This document shows, one piece after another, positions 1-9,395 of a stretch of 64,000 nt of DNA (positions are counted from its first letter, which is position 1; each line of letters opens with the position of its first letter). Location of the stretch: positions 4,464,001-4,528,000 of the forward strand of contig NZ_CP149940.1 of assembly GCF_037948395.1 (NCBI RefSeq), written 5' to 3'. The position numbers and the translations under genes are program-made. The notes below the pieces were generated by a model. It saw nothing but the letters and a program-made list of their open reading frames with translations, did no database searches and was not told the DNA's origin. This stretch comes from Serratia nevei. GTDB taxonomy: Bacteria; Pseudomonadota; Gammaproteobacteria; Enterobacterales; Enterobacteriaceae.

Positions 1-1694
1 TCGAACTGCGCCAGCATCTCCACCAGGTGCTCCATCTTGGCCGGGTTTTCCGCCGGGGTCAGCAGGAACAGGATCGAGTTGAGATCGCACTTCTCCGGCA
101 CGATGCCGTTCTCGCGCAGGAAGTTGGCCAGAATGGTGGCCGGCACGCCGAACTCGGTGTATTGGCCGGTCGCGGCGTCGATGCCCGGCGTGGTCAGCAG
201 CAGCTTGCACGGATCCACCAAATACTGATCCTGGGCATAGCCTTCGAAGCCGTGCCACGTTTCCCCCGGCACGAAGGTGAAGAAGCGCGCGTCGTTGGCG
301 ATAAGGTCAGTATCGTGATCCTGCCAGTCTTTGCCCGCCACCTGCTGCGGAATAAACGGCTTCAGCTGCGAGCAGCGCTTGAGCAGCTGTTTACGGGTCT
401 CGATGCCCAGCTTGACGCAGTCCATCCACATGCGGCGCCCGGCGGGGCCGGCGTGCATCTTGGCGTTGACGTCCAGCGCGGCGAACAGCGGATAGAACGG
501 GCTGGTCGACGCATGCAGCATGAACGCGTTGTTCAGGTGCTTGTGGTTGCAGTGGCGCTTTTGCCCTTTGATGTGGTCGTCTTTCTTGTGGATCTGCGAG
601 GTCTGCGAGAACCCCGCCTGCTGTTTATGCACCGACTGGGTGACGAAAATGCCCGGATCGTGCTCGTCCAGCTCCAGCAGCAGCGGCGAACACTCTTTCA
701 GCATCGGAATAAAGCCTTCGTAGCCCACCCAGGCGGAGTCGAACAGGATGTAGTCGCACAGGTGGCCGATGGTGTCGATCACCTGGCGAGCGTTGTAAAT
801 CGTGCCGTCGTAGGTGCCGAGCTGAATAATCGCCAGCCGGAACGGCCGCGCCGCCGCGGCCTTCTCAGGCGCCACTTCGCGGATCTGCTCACGCAGGTAG
901 CGTTCGTCGAAGCAGTGCGCATCGATGCCGCCGATAAAGCCGAACGGGTTACGGGCGGTTTCCAGATAGACCGGCGTAGCCCCGGCCTGGATCAGCGCCC
1001 CGTGGTGGTTGGATTTATGGTTGTTGCGATCGAACAACACCAGATCGCCACGGGTCAGCAGCGCGTTGGTCACCACCTTGTTGGCCGCCGAGGTGCCGTT
1101 GAGCACGAAGTAGGTTTTATCGGCGTTGAACACCCGCGCCGCGTGCTTTTGCGCATCCTTGGCCGATCCTTCGTGGATCAGCAGATCGCCCAGCTTGACG
1201 TCGGCGTTGCACATATCGGAACGGAACAGGGTCTCACCGTAGAAATCGAAGAACTGCCGGCCGGCTGGGTGCTTGCGGAAGAACTCGCCGCCCTGATGCC
1301 CCGGACAAGCGAAGGTCGAATTTTCCATCTCGACGTAGGTCTTCAGCGTTTTGAAAAACGGCGGCAGCAGCGCCTGCTCGTAGGCGTCGGCGGCGGCCTC
1401 CAGCTGCGCCATATAGAACGGCTTGCTGGCGCCGGCCAGCAGCGCGAAAACCCCACTGACGAACGGCAGATAGTCCGGCGAGAGATGCTCGTCCCCTTCC
1501 ACCGCCACGAAGGTCGGAATGTCGAACCCCGTCGCCTGCAAGCGCGCCAGAATGCCGGCGTTAACGTCGGCGACCGACACCACCACCGCCGCCACGTCGG
1601 TGTAGTCCGTCTGTTCTACGCGCACGATTTGGCGCAGCGTCTCAATGGTGGCGACCAGGCTGGCGCTGGTCGCGATTTTCAATTCTTTCATCAT
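1..1694 (-). CDS. speC: Ornithine decarboxylase, 3' end cut by window edge
   Basis: PLP-dependent ornithine decarboxylase that makes putrescine and CO2, the entry step of polyamine synthesis in the cytoplasm. About 564 of roughly 720 codons are present; the C-terminus runs off the left edge. The N-terminal wing domain is followed by the family core: FACPGHQGGEFF, GTSAANKVV, DRNNHKSNHHGA and the PLP-lysine motif SVHKQQAGFSQTSQ. From memory, the N-terminus and body match E. coli SpeC better than the inducible SpeF. The neighbouring tRNA-Phe fits the E. coli speC-yqgA-pheV arrangement, with yqgA missing here. The start is the first of two adjacent ATGs, with GAGAG upstream. SpeF rather than SpeC remains possible. 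Confidence 0.93.
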   Translation of the reverse strand, partial: MMKELKIATSASLVATIETLRQIVRVEQTDYTDVAAVVVSVADVNAGILARLQATGFDIPTFVAVEGDEHLSPDYLPFVSGVFALLAGASKPFYMAQLEAAADAYEQALLPPFFKTLKTYVEMENSTFACPGHQGGEFFRKHPAGRQFFDFYGETLFRSDMCNADVKLGDLLIHEGSAKDAQKHAARVFNADKTYFVLNGTSAANKVVTNALLTRGDLVLFDRNNHKSNHHGALIQAGATPVYLETARNPFGFIGGIDAHCFDERYLREQIREVAPEKAAAARPFRLAIIQLGTYDGTIYNARQVIDTIGHLCDYILFDSAWVGYEGFIPMLKECSPLLLELDEHDPGIFVTQSVHKQQAGFSQTSQIHKKDDHIKGQKRHCNHKHLNNAFMLHASTSPFYPLFAALDVNAKMHAGPAGRRMWMDCVKLGIETRKQLLKRCSQLKPFIPQQVAGKDWQDHDTDLIANDARFFTFVPGETWHGFEGYAQDQYLVDPCKLLLTTPGIDAATGQYTEFGVPATILANFLRENGIVPEKCDLNSILFLLTPAENPAKMEHLVEMLAQF

Positions 1695-2395
1695 GCTGAC
1701 TCTCAAACGGTGAAGGATGAGGGTGTGCCACCGGCACGGTAATGAGATAACGCGGTTATCCCGGTAAAGCGATACCCGGGCACGGCAGCATAAGCGGCGT
1801 GCGTGACCGGCTCATGATCGGGGATCATCAGGCGGCTATCGGGGGAACTGGTCTTGGCAGCGTCCGACAGGCATCAGTAAAATCAGGGCCATAGCGCTGG
1901 CTTTACGCATGCCTAACAGCGAGCATCAGGCGGCCTTACCGCATGGCCGGCAGGCGTATTCGGGCGGATGACGTGCAAAGGAGACAACGGCGGAACGGTG
2001 GCGGCGTCAGATGTCTGGTGCGCAGCAGCGCTTGAGCAACAAAACCAGTCATGCCAATAACCCTCTGGCTTATAAGAAGCGGGAACACCGTCAGGGAACG
2101 GAGAGTGCTAAAATTTGCGCAATGATTGCATGATTCGTTGCGGGGTTCAAGCAAGAATCGCCTTGGTTTAACGCGCATTGATTTTAAAATAACGCATTGT
2201 TATTCAATTAAAAAATCATAAAAATTCATCTTAACGACGGTATAAATACACGTTTTATATGCATATTTATTGAATGACGATACCCTCCCATTCCCCACTC
2301 CGCCAGGTTCGCTGCCTGAAAATAGAGCAACCGATCGGCTTTGTGACAGAAAGCGATTGACGCCACCCGGCCAATACGGTTTAATGCGCCCCGTT
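1695..2395. other. Intergenic region between speC and tRNA-Phe, no gene seen
   Basis: About 700 bp with no convincing protein gene. Minus-strand reading frames of 24 and 80 codons exist but have no family signature or good ribosome site. The stretch from 2180 to 2265 is AT-rich and probably holds the speC or tRNA promoters. In E. coli yqgA lies in this gap, and it is absent here. Confidence 0.5.
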
Positions 2396-2471
2396 GCCCG
2401 GATAGCTCAGTCGGTAGAGCAGGGGATTGAAAATCCCCGTGTCCTTGGTTCGATTCCGAGTCCGGGCACCA
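2396..2471 (+). tRNA. pheV: tRNA-Phe (GAA)
   Basis: A complete 76-nt tRNA with encoded CCA. The acceptor stem GCCCGGA pairs with TCCGGGC, the anticodon loop carries GAA at 2429-2431, and the T-arm has GGTTCGATTCC. It appears identical to the enterobacterial tRNA-Phe as I recall it. Phe tRNA genes are classic integration targets, and an integrase gene follows 200 bp downstream. I saw no second copy of the tRNA 3' end in this window, so the far attachment site is lost or lies outside. Confidence 0.98.
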
Positions 2472-2598
2472 CTAATTCTGCATGAAAGCACGCTGGTTAG
2501 AGGCGATCCCTTTAACGGGCGAAACAAAGGAACCAGCAGGTTGATATCGCAGTGTTTTTCGAATTTGCACACTCGATGTTAATAACTAGGTTCCTCTT

Positions 2599-2635
2599 AA
2601 AAGGGATGCCTGTGTGTCAGCACAGGCGTCCTTTT
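2599..2635. terminator. Bidirectional hairpin terminator between tRNA-Phe and integrase
   Basis: An 11-bp stem with one G-T wobble (GGATGCCTGTG against CACAGGCGTCC) around a short loop, flanked by AAAA on the left and TTTT on the right. It can stop both the tRNA transcript and the convergent integrase transcript. Confidence 0.75.
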
Positions 2636-2669
2636 CTCGATCACTGGTGATTTTTACAGCTTGTTAAAG

Positions 2670-3683
2670 TTATGTCAAGGCGTGTCTGCGCCCTTCTTTA
2701 CCGTTGGGCGCGACATCCATATACAGTGACAATTCATTCTCAAGTGCTTGACCTGTAATCTTCAAATCCAGCTCAACATACTCCATCGTTGTACTGACAC
2801 TCCGGTGTCCCAGCAGACCTTTAACCATTGCCAAATTACGATCAGGTGACTTCATCATCTCAGTCGCCAGGGTATGCCTGAACCGATGTGGGCTAACCTT
2901 AAAACCACACTCTTTTGTTAGTCTGGTGAAAAACGAGCGAACAGGTTGTATTGCCGGCTCGGAGTCAACCTCACCCAATGGCGCCAAGAATCGCGCCACA
3001 TCGAACAGGTAATCAGCTGGTTCGGCCCCCTGTTCTATTGCGCGCTCAACAAGTATTCGCATGCGGTCCCGGACAAAAGTGACGATAGGAACTAACCACT
3101 CGCGATGCGTTTTACTCCCTTCTTTACACAGCAACATCGAGTTTGCCTCAAGATCTACGTCCATCAGTCGTATATGCAATAACTGGTTTTGTCTCATCCC
3201 CGTCGAACGCAAAATATCGATAACTGTCCGCCAATACCAAACCGGAAAGAGAGCACATGAGCGGCTTTTGCCCACTTGACGTTTTTCGCGCTCTTCAAAT
3301 TGCTCTAACACCAGATTAATCCTGACCAACTGATCACGATTCAATATTTTTTTACGCTTACTACCCGGTGGTACTTGCGTTTCGTTTAAGGGGTTCTCCT
3401 CTATATTTAACCATTTTTTCTTTATTCCCTGATTGTAAATCGCACGCAAATGGCGAGCCTTATTATTCCAGGTACTCGTGGTAATCCCCCTTCCCAGCAT
3501 ATCTCTACGCCACAAAATCAGCTCTCGGTTCGTAACTTCATCCGGTAACGTGTCATATCCAATAAATTTCCTGAAAACGGCGACTACGCGACGATAACTT
3601 TTTTCAGTTTCTGGACGTAACGCCTTTGAGAAAAAATACTCTTCGAGCAAAGTTTCCCAATCCATTACACGTGGTATATGCAT
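2670..3683 (-). CDS. int: Tyrosine site-specific recombinase (ICE integrase)
   Basis: A 337-residue phage-type integrase expected to insert the element into tRNA-Phe. An N-terminal SAM-like core-binding domain (about residues 10-95) precedes the catalytic domain. The active-site set is visible: Arg164 in STGMR, Lys191 in GSKTH, His266-x-x-Arg269 in SPHRFRH, His293 in LGHRS and the nucleophile Tyr302 in TTMEYVE. All are intact, so the enzyme may be active. It sits alone, convergent to the tRNA, with its stop about 200 bp from the tRNA end. A start at the second methionine (MDWE) is possible. Confidence 0.93.
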   Translation of the reverse strand: MHIPRVMDWETLLEEYFFSKALRPETEKSYRRVVAVFRKFIGYDTLPDEVTNRELILWRRDMLGRGITTSTWNNKARHLRAIYNQGIKKKWLNIEENPLNETQVPPGSKRKKILNRDQLVRINLVLEQFEEREKRQVGKSRSCALFPVWYWRTVIDILRSTGMRQNQLLHIRLMDVDLEANSMLLCKEGSKTHREWLVPIVTFVRDRMRILVERAIEQGAEPADYLFDVARFLAPLGEVDSEPAIQPVRSFFTRLTKECGFKVSPHRFRHTLATEMMKSPDRNLAMVKGLLGHRSVSTTMEYVELDLKITGQALENELSLYMDVAPNGKEGRRHALT

Positions 3684-3750
3684 GATATCTCCCTAGCATA
3701 AATAGAAGTCCTGCGAACTTAATATGACCGCAAGACACGATTAATCCCTG

Positions 3751-5460
3751 TTAAGGGATCACCAGCACCGGACTGTCGTCAGGTAGGTTCCCCCCTCGAT
3801 AGAGCAAACTTGCTTTAACGAGGTAACCTTTGGTTCGTTTAAATGCTCCTGTATGTTCTGATGTTTCATACAGGTGAGCAAAATAAAATCGCTTACCCTT
3901 TATTCGTCGATGTATATCCAGACGTTCAAAATCCTCCTGGAGAGCCTCTCGTTTAGAACCATCCAAACCAAACTGCTTCAAATACAAATAAAAAATTCCA
4001 GGCACAGTGATAAAAACAAAACCAGAAACAAGATGAACCCTCGCCTCTACAGTGTTGATGAGGATCTGATTAGAATTGAGCCCATCGACTAACCAACGCC
4101 AAAAGACTTCTCCGCGAGTTATCCCCTCATCGCCTTCAATACTTAGTTTCTGTGATTGCGAAGAAGCGAGATCTGTAGTTTGAGGGACACAAAATTCGGG
4201 AGTTGAAAATGCCGCTTCCGGAGCGATATCATCAATGGCGTCTGACTCCTGGTTTAGTTCTGCAGCTTCAACTGCCTGAGTCACTTCAGCAGTAAGCGCA
4301 GGATTATCGGCAAGAAGTGGGCCTTCATCTTCGTGAGGGGCGTCCCCGAGTTCCTGTTCAGACCGGTTCCCCGGAGCAGACATCTCAACCGCCATTAAAG
4401 ACAACAGAGCCTGCATATCTTCTTCTACACCAGCCACCGTTTCTGGTGCCAGAACAATCTCAGCCAAGGGCTTATCGTTGACCGGCGCATCCAGGGCCGA
4501 GCTAAGTAACACTTCCGTGACTAACGGTGCATTTTCGTTGGGCTGATCTAATGTCTCTGCCGACACTTGCTTCTGAGCGAGAGTGGGACGGATACTGCTG
4601 ACTGCGCTTTGCAAATCAGTCTCGGGTACTGAAGAAGTGATATGTTCTGTCGCCGGCGCCACTGACGGTAAGGCTATTGCCAATGTGTCGGAGTTGGATA
4701 TCGGCAAAAGCGATACGGACAAACCATCGCCACGAGCCAATTTGGCTGCCTCCAGAATAATGTCGTCAATTGCAGGTAATGTGCTCGGTTGCCTGGACGA
4801 TATCGTCATCAACGAATGTATCGCAGCCGGTAATGTTGACAGCCATTCAATAAGCTCTTCAGGCAGCAGTCGTGCCGCAATCATTGCGCTCTGACTGCTG
4901 GCCAGGGTAGAGGCTGACGGAGTGGCTCTGAAGCGAAAACGGTAAGGTTCACCCGGCACCGTCAAACCAGGTAACCAGGCACGGCCACTTTGGAACTCAC
5001 CCTGCAGCTGGCTCAACAGCGGCAGGTAGTGCCATAGCGCTGCATAAAACACCACGACATTCCACTGCACATTCTGGGCGGATTGTTCTTCAGGCGCAGC
5101 CCCTGGGGGCAACATGTGCCCCTTGGCCAGTCGAACCGCATACGTCGTCGTCTGCAGGGTAACATCGACCAGTCCTCCTTCCCTGGCATACTCCCCCTGG
5201 GACGCGGCCGGAAGTACCTGCATCAGCGTAACAAGCTGCTTCAAGGGTTGCAGATAGAAATGTTCATAGAGATCTTTGGGCAGTGCGCTGTTCTCCCACA
5301 GCTGCTGCAAACACTGCTGACGAGAGGCCGTGCTCAAAAGCTGCTCTGCGGATGCCGGCATAAAATAACCTACAGGACATTGAGAGGCTGAAATGCTTGC
5401 CGTTGGATTTGCCGGCATAACCCGGGTTCCAACCAGCAGTTCTTTGATAGCCTTCAGCAT
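3751..5460 (-). CDS. MobH/TraI_2-family relaxase homologue with altered catalytic motifs
   Basis: A 569-residue protein. The N-terminal half resembles the TraI_2 (MobH) relaxase domain, including LPPGAAPEEQSAQN. The last ~120 residues match the TraI_2 C-terminal domain (FWRWLVDGLNSNQILINT onward); the middle is acidic, low-complexity linker. MobH relaxases nick DNA at oriT using an HD-like metal site. Here the usual HHxxxGGLLxH region reads YAREGGLVDVTLQ and the usual ALLHDIGK reads ALWHYLPLL, so the metal ligands look lost. It overlaps the helicase gene upstream by 7 bp (ATGCTGA), implying translational coupling. Its role may be structural or regulatory rather than catalytic. Confidence 0.8.
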   Translation of the reverse strand: MLKAIKELLVGTRVMPANPTASISASQCPVGYFMPASAEQLLSTASRQQCLQQLWENSALPKDLYEHFYLQPLKQLVTLMQVLPAASQGEYAREGGLVDVTLQTTTYAVRLAKGHMLPPGAAPEEQSAQNVQWNVVVFYAALWHYLPLLSQLQGEFQSGRAWLPGLTVPGEPYRFRFRATPSASTLASSQSAMIAARLLPEELIEWLSTLPAAIHSLMTISSRQPSTLPAIDDIILEAAKLARGDGLSVSLLPISNSDTLAIALPSVAPATEHITSSVPETDLQSAVSSIRPTLAQKQVSAETLDQPNENAPLVTEVLLSSALDAPVNDKPLAEIVLAPETVAGVEEDMQALLSLMAVEMSAPGNRSEQELGDAPHEDEGPLLADNPALTAEVTQAVEAAELNQESDAIDDIAPEAAFSTPEFCVPQTTDLASSQSQKLSIEGDEGITRGEVFWRWLVDGLNSNQILINTVEARVHLVSGFVFITVPGIFYLYLKQFGLDGSKREALQEDFERLDIHRRIKGKRFYFAHLYETSEHTGAFKRTKGYLVKASLLYRGGNLPDDSPVLVIP

Positions 5461-6911
5461 GCCAGGCCTCCGGCGATATCATTACCCTCGCTGTCCATCA
5501 ACATCTGGAGCAATTCATTCAGTACCAGCGTTTGCCGGGCCCGGGTCACAGCGACATACAGCAGGTTGGTTTCATCGGTACGTTCGCAGTCGGCCATCAG
5601 GGGATCTGTGATATCGGCAAAATCATGATTCAACACCACCACAGACCACTCCAGCCCTTTGCTTCGATGCGCCGTCGAAACGGTTATCTGAGCCTGGCAT
5701 TCATCAGTCACTGCATGCTCACGCATCACCTGCAGCTTTTGTGGCAGCGGGAAGTACTGTTCGAGTAACCGGAGGCCTTGGTTCATTTCAACATCCCGGG
5801 TTGCTCTGGCAACCGACTCAAATTCCTCAAAGTTGCGGTATTCTCGCGCCAGCCGCGGAGATTGCATTCGCTCAGGCATGTCCGCCGAAAACCAGTACAG
5901 ATCTTCCAGTTCTTCCGTTTTGTAGCCGCTGATACCCCCAACCCAGTAGACCTTCTTCCCTGCCAGGCTGGCATCCAGCGCAGCGCCGATGACCCCAGCC
6001 ACCGTTCGGCTCAATATGGCAACAGGCTGACCCTTCACGTCATCAGGTATGCACCCAACAACCCTGTCGTTTCCCCCCTCCCCGACCACAGACATCGTTT
6101 CGCCTTGCCGCGCAAGCAGCATATTGGCCACCTGGGCCACGGCAGGACCAAAACGGAAACTGTGAGTCAGGTAAAGTTGGTCCGCATCGGCCAACTCAGG
6201 AGCATCGAGGGCATTTTCCGCGCCACGGAATCGGTAGATTTGTTGATGCCGGTCGCCAACCAACACCACATTACAGCCCTGCGCCAGTATCAGTGACTGC
6301 GTCACCGGATTCGCGTCTTGCCCCTCGTCAAACAGGAGCGTCTGCCAGCGTTTGGAAAGGTCGGGCTGAGAGAGCTGATACAGCTTGAGGTAAACGTCAT
6401 GGGTGACAGGGAAAGTACCATCCTGGCGTGCAGACTCGCGCCAGAGCAATTGCGCCGCTGCCAGGATTTTATCGGGCGACAAACCACTGCGTGAGTCTTC
6501 ATCAGGCAAGTGTTGCAAACCCAATTCGCCATCCCCACTGCAGAGGAAAGCGTTAAAGGTCGTGATAGATGTGCGAGCCAGCGGCCAATAGCGGGTATTG
6601 AGTTGGCGAGCAACGTCAGTGATCCGCAAATTAGCTGTCAACCGCCGCTGATAATGGCGCCCGAAGTTAGGCCAGGCCAGCTGATGCGACGTTTTACATT
6701 CAACGTTAAACGGGAATTTTTGCTCAGCCTCATCCCTGACTGCACGGTTATAGGCAAGATAAAGCATTCTGCAATCCGGGTTTGCCTGGGCAAAACGGAC
6801 CAATGTAGACGTTTTACCAGTGCCGGCAAACGCCCTGACCACCAGGCGATGGCCGGACCAACCAATGATGGCGGCCTGTTCAGGTGTATCACAATAAGAC
6901 ATAAGCAGCAC
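5454..6911 (-). CDS. UvrD/PcrA-like superfamily 1 DNA helicase
   Basis: A 485-residue ATP-dependent helicase. Walker A is AFAGTGKTSTL near residue 30, and Walker B is LLFDEGQDANP. Further motifs are GDRHQQIYRFRGA (motif III), LTHSFRFG (IV), STAHRSKGLEW (V) and NLLYVAVTRAR (VI). It is shorter than UvrD (~720 aa) and lacks most of the 1B/2B insertions, like the compact helicases found next to TraI_2 in PAPI-1/SPI-7-type ICEs. It is the first gene of a two-gene unit, and its stop overlaps the relaxase-like start. A role in processing transferred or integrating DNA is inferred from context. Confidence 0.9.
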   Translation of the reverse strand: MLLMSYCDTPEQAAIIGWSGHRLVVRAFAGTGKTSTLVRFAQANPDCRMLYLAYNRAVRDEAEQKFPFNVECKTSHQLAWPNFGRHYQRRLTANLRITDVARQLNTRYWPLARTSITTFNAFLCSGDGELGLQHLPDEDSRSGLSPDKILAAAQLLWRESARQDGTFPVTHDVYLKLYQLSQPDLSKRWQTLLFDEGQDANPVTQSLILAQGCNVVLVGDRHQQIYRFRGAENALDAPELADADQLYLTHSFRFGPAVAQVANMLLARQGETMSVVGEGGNDRVVGCIPDDVKGQPVAILSRTVAGVIGAALDASLAGKKVYWVGGISGYKTEELEDLYWFSADMPERMQSPRLAREYRNFEEFESVARATRDVEMNQGLRLLEQYFPLPQKLQVMREHAVTDECQAQITVSTAHRSKGLEWSVVVLNHDFADITDPLMADCERTDETNLLYVAVTRARQTLVLNELLQMLMDSEGNDIAGGLAC

Positions 6912-7500
6912 TCCGTAAAACTTGACCGGCGCTTATCCTGCGCAGGTCAGTACAGCCAGCACCACAGAAAAACCTTTTCCCGAAAGAAATAGATTCCCGC
7001 AGTCAGCCGTGTTCAGGTTGATAGACAGCTATCAACCCCTCATTGCTGGAGTCTCTTAGGGCAAAAACAGTGGGGAAGCCTATACCTCCGAAGGCAACCC
7101 CAAAGCTAACAATCTATTGTTTTATTGTGTTTTTATCAGGTTTCCCTGGTGCCAAGAACAACAAATATCAGGTGATTTTATTACGGGGCGTTCCGACGAT
7201 TCACAAAATGCATCTACACATGAAAAGTCCACCCTCATGATTTTTGCGCATCCCTCCGCATCGTTTGGTTATACCCCCAAACGCTGAGTGGGCGCTTTCT
7301 CTGGTGTTGTGCGCTATAGCATCACCTGAGCGTTATGCTCTCCCGAAAGGAGATGAACATAACGCTTAGAAGCCTCAGTTAAGCACCGCGAGCCTCCACA
7401 CTCAGACTTCTTTTTAACAACCAATGTGACTCTCTGTCAATGCAAATGACACTATGGCGATTATTTAAATCATTTTGAGACATTAAAGAGTGCGGCTTTA
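6912..7500. other. Intergenic control region between divergent genes
   Basis: About 590 bp between the leftward helicase and the rightward signalling cassette, with no supported gene. At 7329-7366 lies a perfect 9-bp inverted repeat (AGCGTTATG/CATAACGCT) enclosing a smaller CTCC/GGAG hairpin. This may be an operator, a terminator or a structured RNA. The divergent layout implies promoters in both directions. Confidence 0.45.
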
Positions 7501-7528
7501 TTGAAAAAAACAACTTTGAGTGTACAAT
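7501..7528 (+). promoter_or_regulatory. Sigma70-like promoter of the signalling cassette
   Basis: TTGAAA at 7501-7506 and TACAAT at 7523-7528, 16 bp apart, lie about 40 bp before the response-regulator start at 7569. A strong purine-rich ribosome site (AAGGTGGGAG) directly precedes that ATG. Confidence 0.55.
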
Positions 7529-7568
7529 GATGGCTGTTTTTTAAACCGAAACAGGCTGAAGGTGGGAG

Positions 7569-8402
7569 ATGGCAATCAACAATAAAACTGCCCTGGGGGA
7601 AGTCATTGCCAAAGCGATGACGATGAAAGGCATTCCAAAACAAAAGCATATTAGCCACACCAGCCGCGTTCTGGAGATCACCATAGCTGCAGCACAGAAA
7701 AAGATGAGCGGCGCATCAAATTGGGAGGTATCGCAACTGGTTAAAGTAGTTGACTCTATCGGTATGACAACGAGTGACTTCTTCGACATCTATAATTATT
7801 CAATAAATGAAGTGCATGATGCCGTCTGGAATGATGGCAAGACCCATGTTAAATGCAAAATATATTTATCCGAAGTAAAAACCAATGATGCAACTGAATA
7901 CTCAGCCGTGAAAATCAACGATGAATGGGTTGTTTTTCACACTAACGATATAAAGGACGATGTATTGTTTGAGTCGAAGCGCAACATTGATATAATTCAA
8001 CTCTACCCTCAAAAGCAGAGTCTAAAAAAACACCGAATCGCAATTCTTGATGATGACAAAAACATTGTAGACAGTCTCAAAGAAATAATTGCCAATAATG
8101 AATATCTTGTTGATGCATTTTATGACATTGAGTCATTAGAAGAACGTCTGATAAACACCCCTTATGATGCATACATCCTGGATTGGGTCGTTGGGGAAAA
8201 AACCGCTTTCAATACGATAAAAGAGATAAGGAAGACAGAGAATAATAACGCTATGATACTGGTTCTTACCGGGCAACTGCCTGGAATTGTAGATAGTGAG
8301 ATCGCCAGCGCAATAAATGATTATGATATCACTGGCCCTCACGAAAAACCGATAAAAGCCAGTGTAATAAAGTCATTGGTGGATAAACATTTCCCTGAGT
8401 GA
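7569..8402 (+). CDS. Response regulator with N-terminal BetR-like DNA-binding domain
   Basis: A 277-residue regulator with reversed domain order. The N-terminal ~75 residues look like a BetR-type helix-turn-helix, and the C-terminal half (about 155-277) is a CheY-like receiver. Receiver residues visible are the acidic cluster Asp161-163, phospho-acceptor Asp205 (YILDW), Thr234 (LVLTG) and Lys260 (HEKP). It heads a four-gene unit: its stop abuts the next ATG. The hybrid histidine kinase at the end of the unit is the obvious partner, though no separate Hpt protein is visible. The BetR assignment is less certain than the receiver. Confidence 0.82.
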   Translation: MAINNKTALGEVIAKAMTMKGIPKQKHISHTSRVLEITIAAAQKKMSGASNWEVSQLVKVVDSIGMTTSDFFDIYNYSINEVHDAVWNDGKTHVKCKIYLSEVKTNDATEYSAVKINDEWVVFHTNDIKDDVLFESKRNIDIIQLYPQKQSLKKHRIAILDDDKNIVDSLKEIIANNEYLVDAFYDIESLEERLINTPYDAYILDWVVGEKTAFNTIKEIRKTENNNAMILVLTGQLPGIVDSEIASAINDYDITGPHEKPIKASVIKSLVDKHFPE

Positions 8403-9395
8403 ATGATTATGGATGATTATTTGTTGACGTATACAGGCAGTCTATTGCTGGACGGAAGATACATCGTATCGCCCTATGGAGTGAGTAAAGAAAGCCCCTG
8501 TGGTGATCTTTCCCCACTGAACAACCCTACGATTTTCAATAACTCAATCAATGAAGTTTCCGTAGACTATTCAAAGGTCAAAAGCCTGACTGTCATCAAT
8601 GGGTTAGGCGTAACGCTAGGTGACTCAGTTGTTGGAATATCTGCCCTACATGCAATAAAGAAAATCAATCCAAGAATTGCAATCAGAGTCATTCGCCCCG
8701 AAAATTGTCCTGACTATGTAAATGAAATTTATACGCTCGCGAAGCATATTATAGATGACATTTCCTATATGCCGTTTGACATTACCAGTTTTTCAGGCGC
8801 AGACCTCGTTATAGATATAGGAAATCAGTTGTACTGGAAAGGTTTTGATACATTGGAGATGCACGATTTCTTTTTAAGGAATCTGGGTGTCGAGCACAGC
8901 CAGGTTTCAACCTCATTAAAAAGTAATGCCTGGCTCAGGTACTCGCCCATTGAAGATCTGAACCTGGGTGAGTATGTACTCTTCTGTCCATATGCAAGCA
9001 CAAAGATAAGAAGCATCCCCACGCGATACCACAGGAACATCATCTCTTATCTGAGTGGAAGGTTCAGAGTTAAAGTCCTTGGTTTCAGTGAAATCAGCCA
9101 TGAAAACTATACGAATATCACAGGATTGTCAAAAAACACCGTTTCCTTTGCCTCCATCATTAAAAATGCGAAGCATCTTTACACATGTGACTCAGCAGCC
9201 TTACACATTGGCGCAGGATTTAACACGCCCACCACGTGTATATTCACCACAGTGAAACCTGAGCTTCGTAGCTTATACTATAAAAACTGCAAATCCATTT
9301 ACATAGGAAATAATGAAACAGAGGGCGTTCATAACAGTGAAAATGTACGCTTACTTGACTTAATCAATAAGGAGTTTGAGGTTTATTATGCGTAA
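8403..9395 (+). CDS. GT9/heptosyltransferase-like protein in the signalling cassette
   Basis: A 330-residue protein whose fold signature resembles GT-B glycosyltransferase family 9 (ADP-heptose:LPS heptosyltransferase type). It has NGLGVTLGDSVVGISALHAIKK near residue 60 and the C-terminal donor-site pattern CDSAALHIGAGFNTPTTCIF near residue 275. Family members transfer sugars to LPS or other acceptors; the substrate here is unknown. It has no signal peptide. The start abuts the upstream stop and the stop overlaps the next start by 8 bp (ATGCGTAA), so all four genes are probably translated together. Why a sugar transferase sits inside a two-component operon is unclear. Confidence 0.65.
   Translation: MIMDDYLLTYTGSLLLDGRYIVSPYGVSKESPCGDLSPLNNPTIFNNSINEVSVDYSKVKSLTVINGLGVTLGDSVVGISALHAIKKINPRIAIRVIRPENCPDYVNEIYTLAKHIIDDISYMPFDITSFSGADLVIDIGNQLYWKGFDTLEMHDFFLRNLGVEHSQVSTSLKSNAWLRYSPIEDLNLGEYVLFCPYASTKIRSIPTRYHRNIISYLSGRFRVKVLGFSEISHENYTNITGLSKNTVSFASIIKNAKHLYTCDSAALHIGAGFNTPTTCIFTTVKPELRSLYYKNCKSIYIGNNETEGVHNSENVRLLDLINKEFEVYYA

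Noticed and set aside
27..1742. Long plus-strand open frame (571 codons) opposite speC
   Set aside because: It is the antisense of a well-recognised gene in high-GC DNA; its composition (Arg/Gln/His-rich) and lack of motifs mark it as a shadow.
1835..1909. 24-codon hydrophobic minus-strand frame upstream of speC, possible leader peptide
   Set aside because: Weak ribosome site, no resemblance to the speFL leader and no clear attenuator; not supportable from one sequence.
1936..2178. 80-codon minus-strand frame between speC and the tRNA
   Set aside because: No ribosome site, low-complexity Arg/Leu/Cys composition, no family pattern.
2471..2598. Search for a direct repeat of the tRNA-Phe 3' end as attR within the window
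   Set aside because: No second copy of the GATTCCGAGTCCGGGCACCA end was seen by eye; a computed search of flanking sequence is needed.
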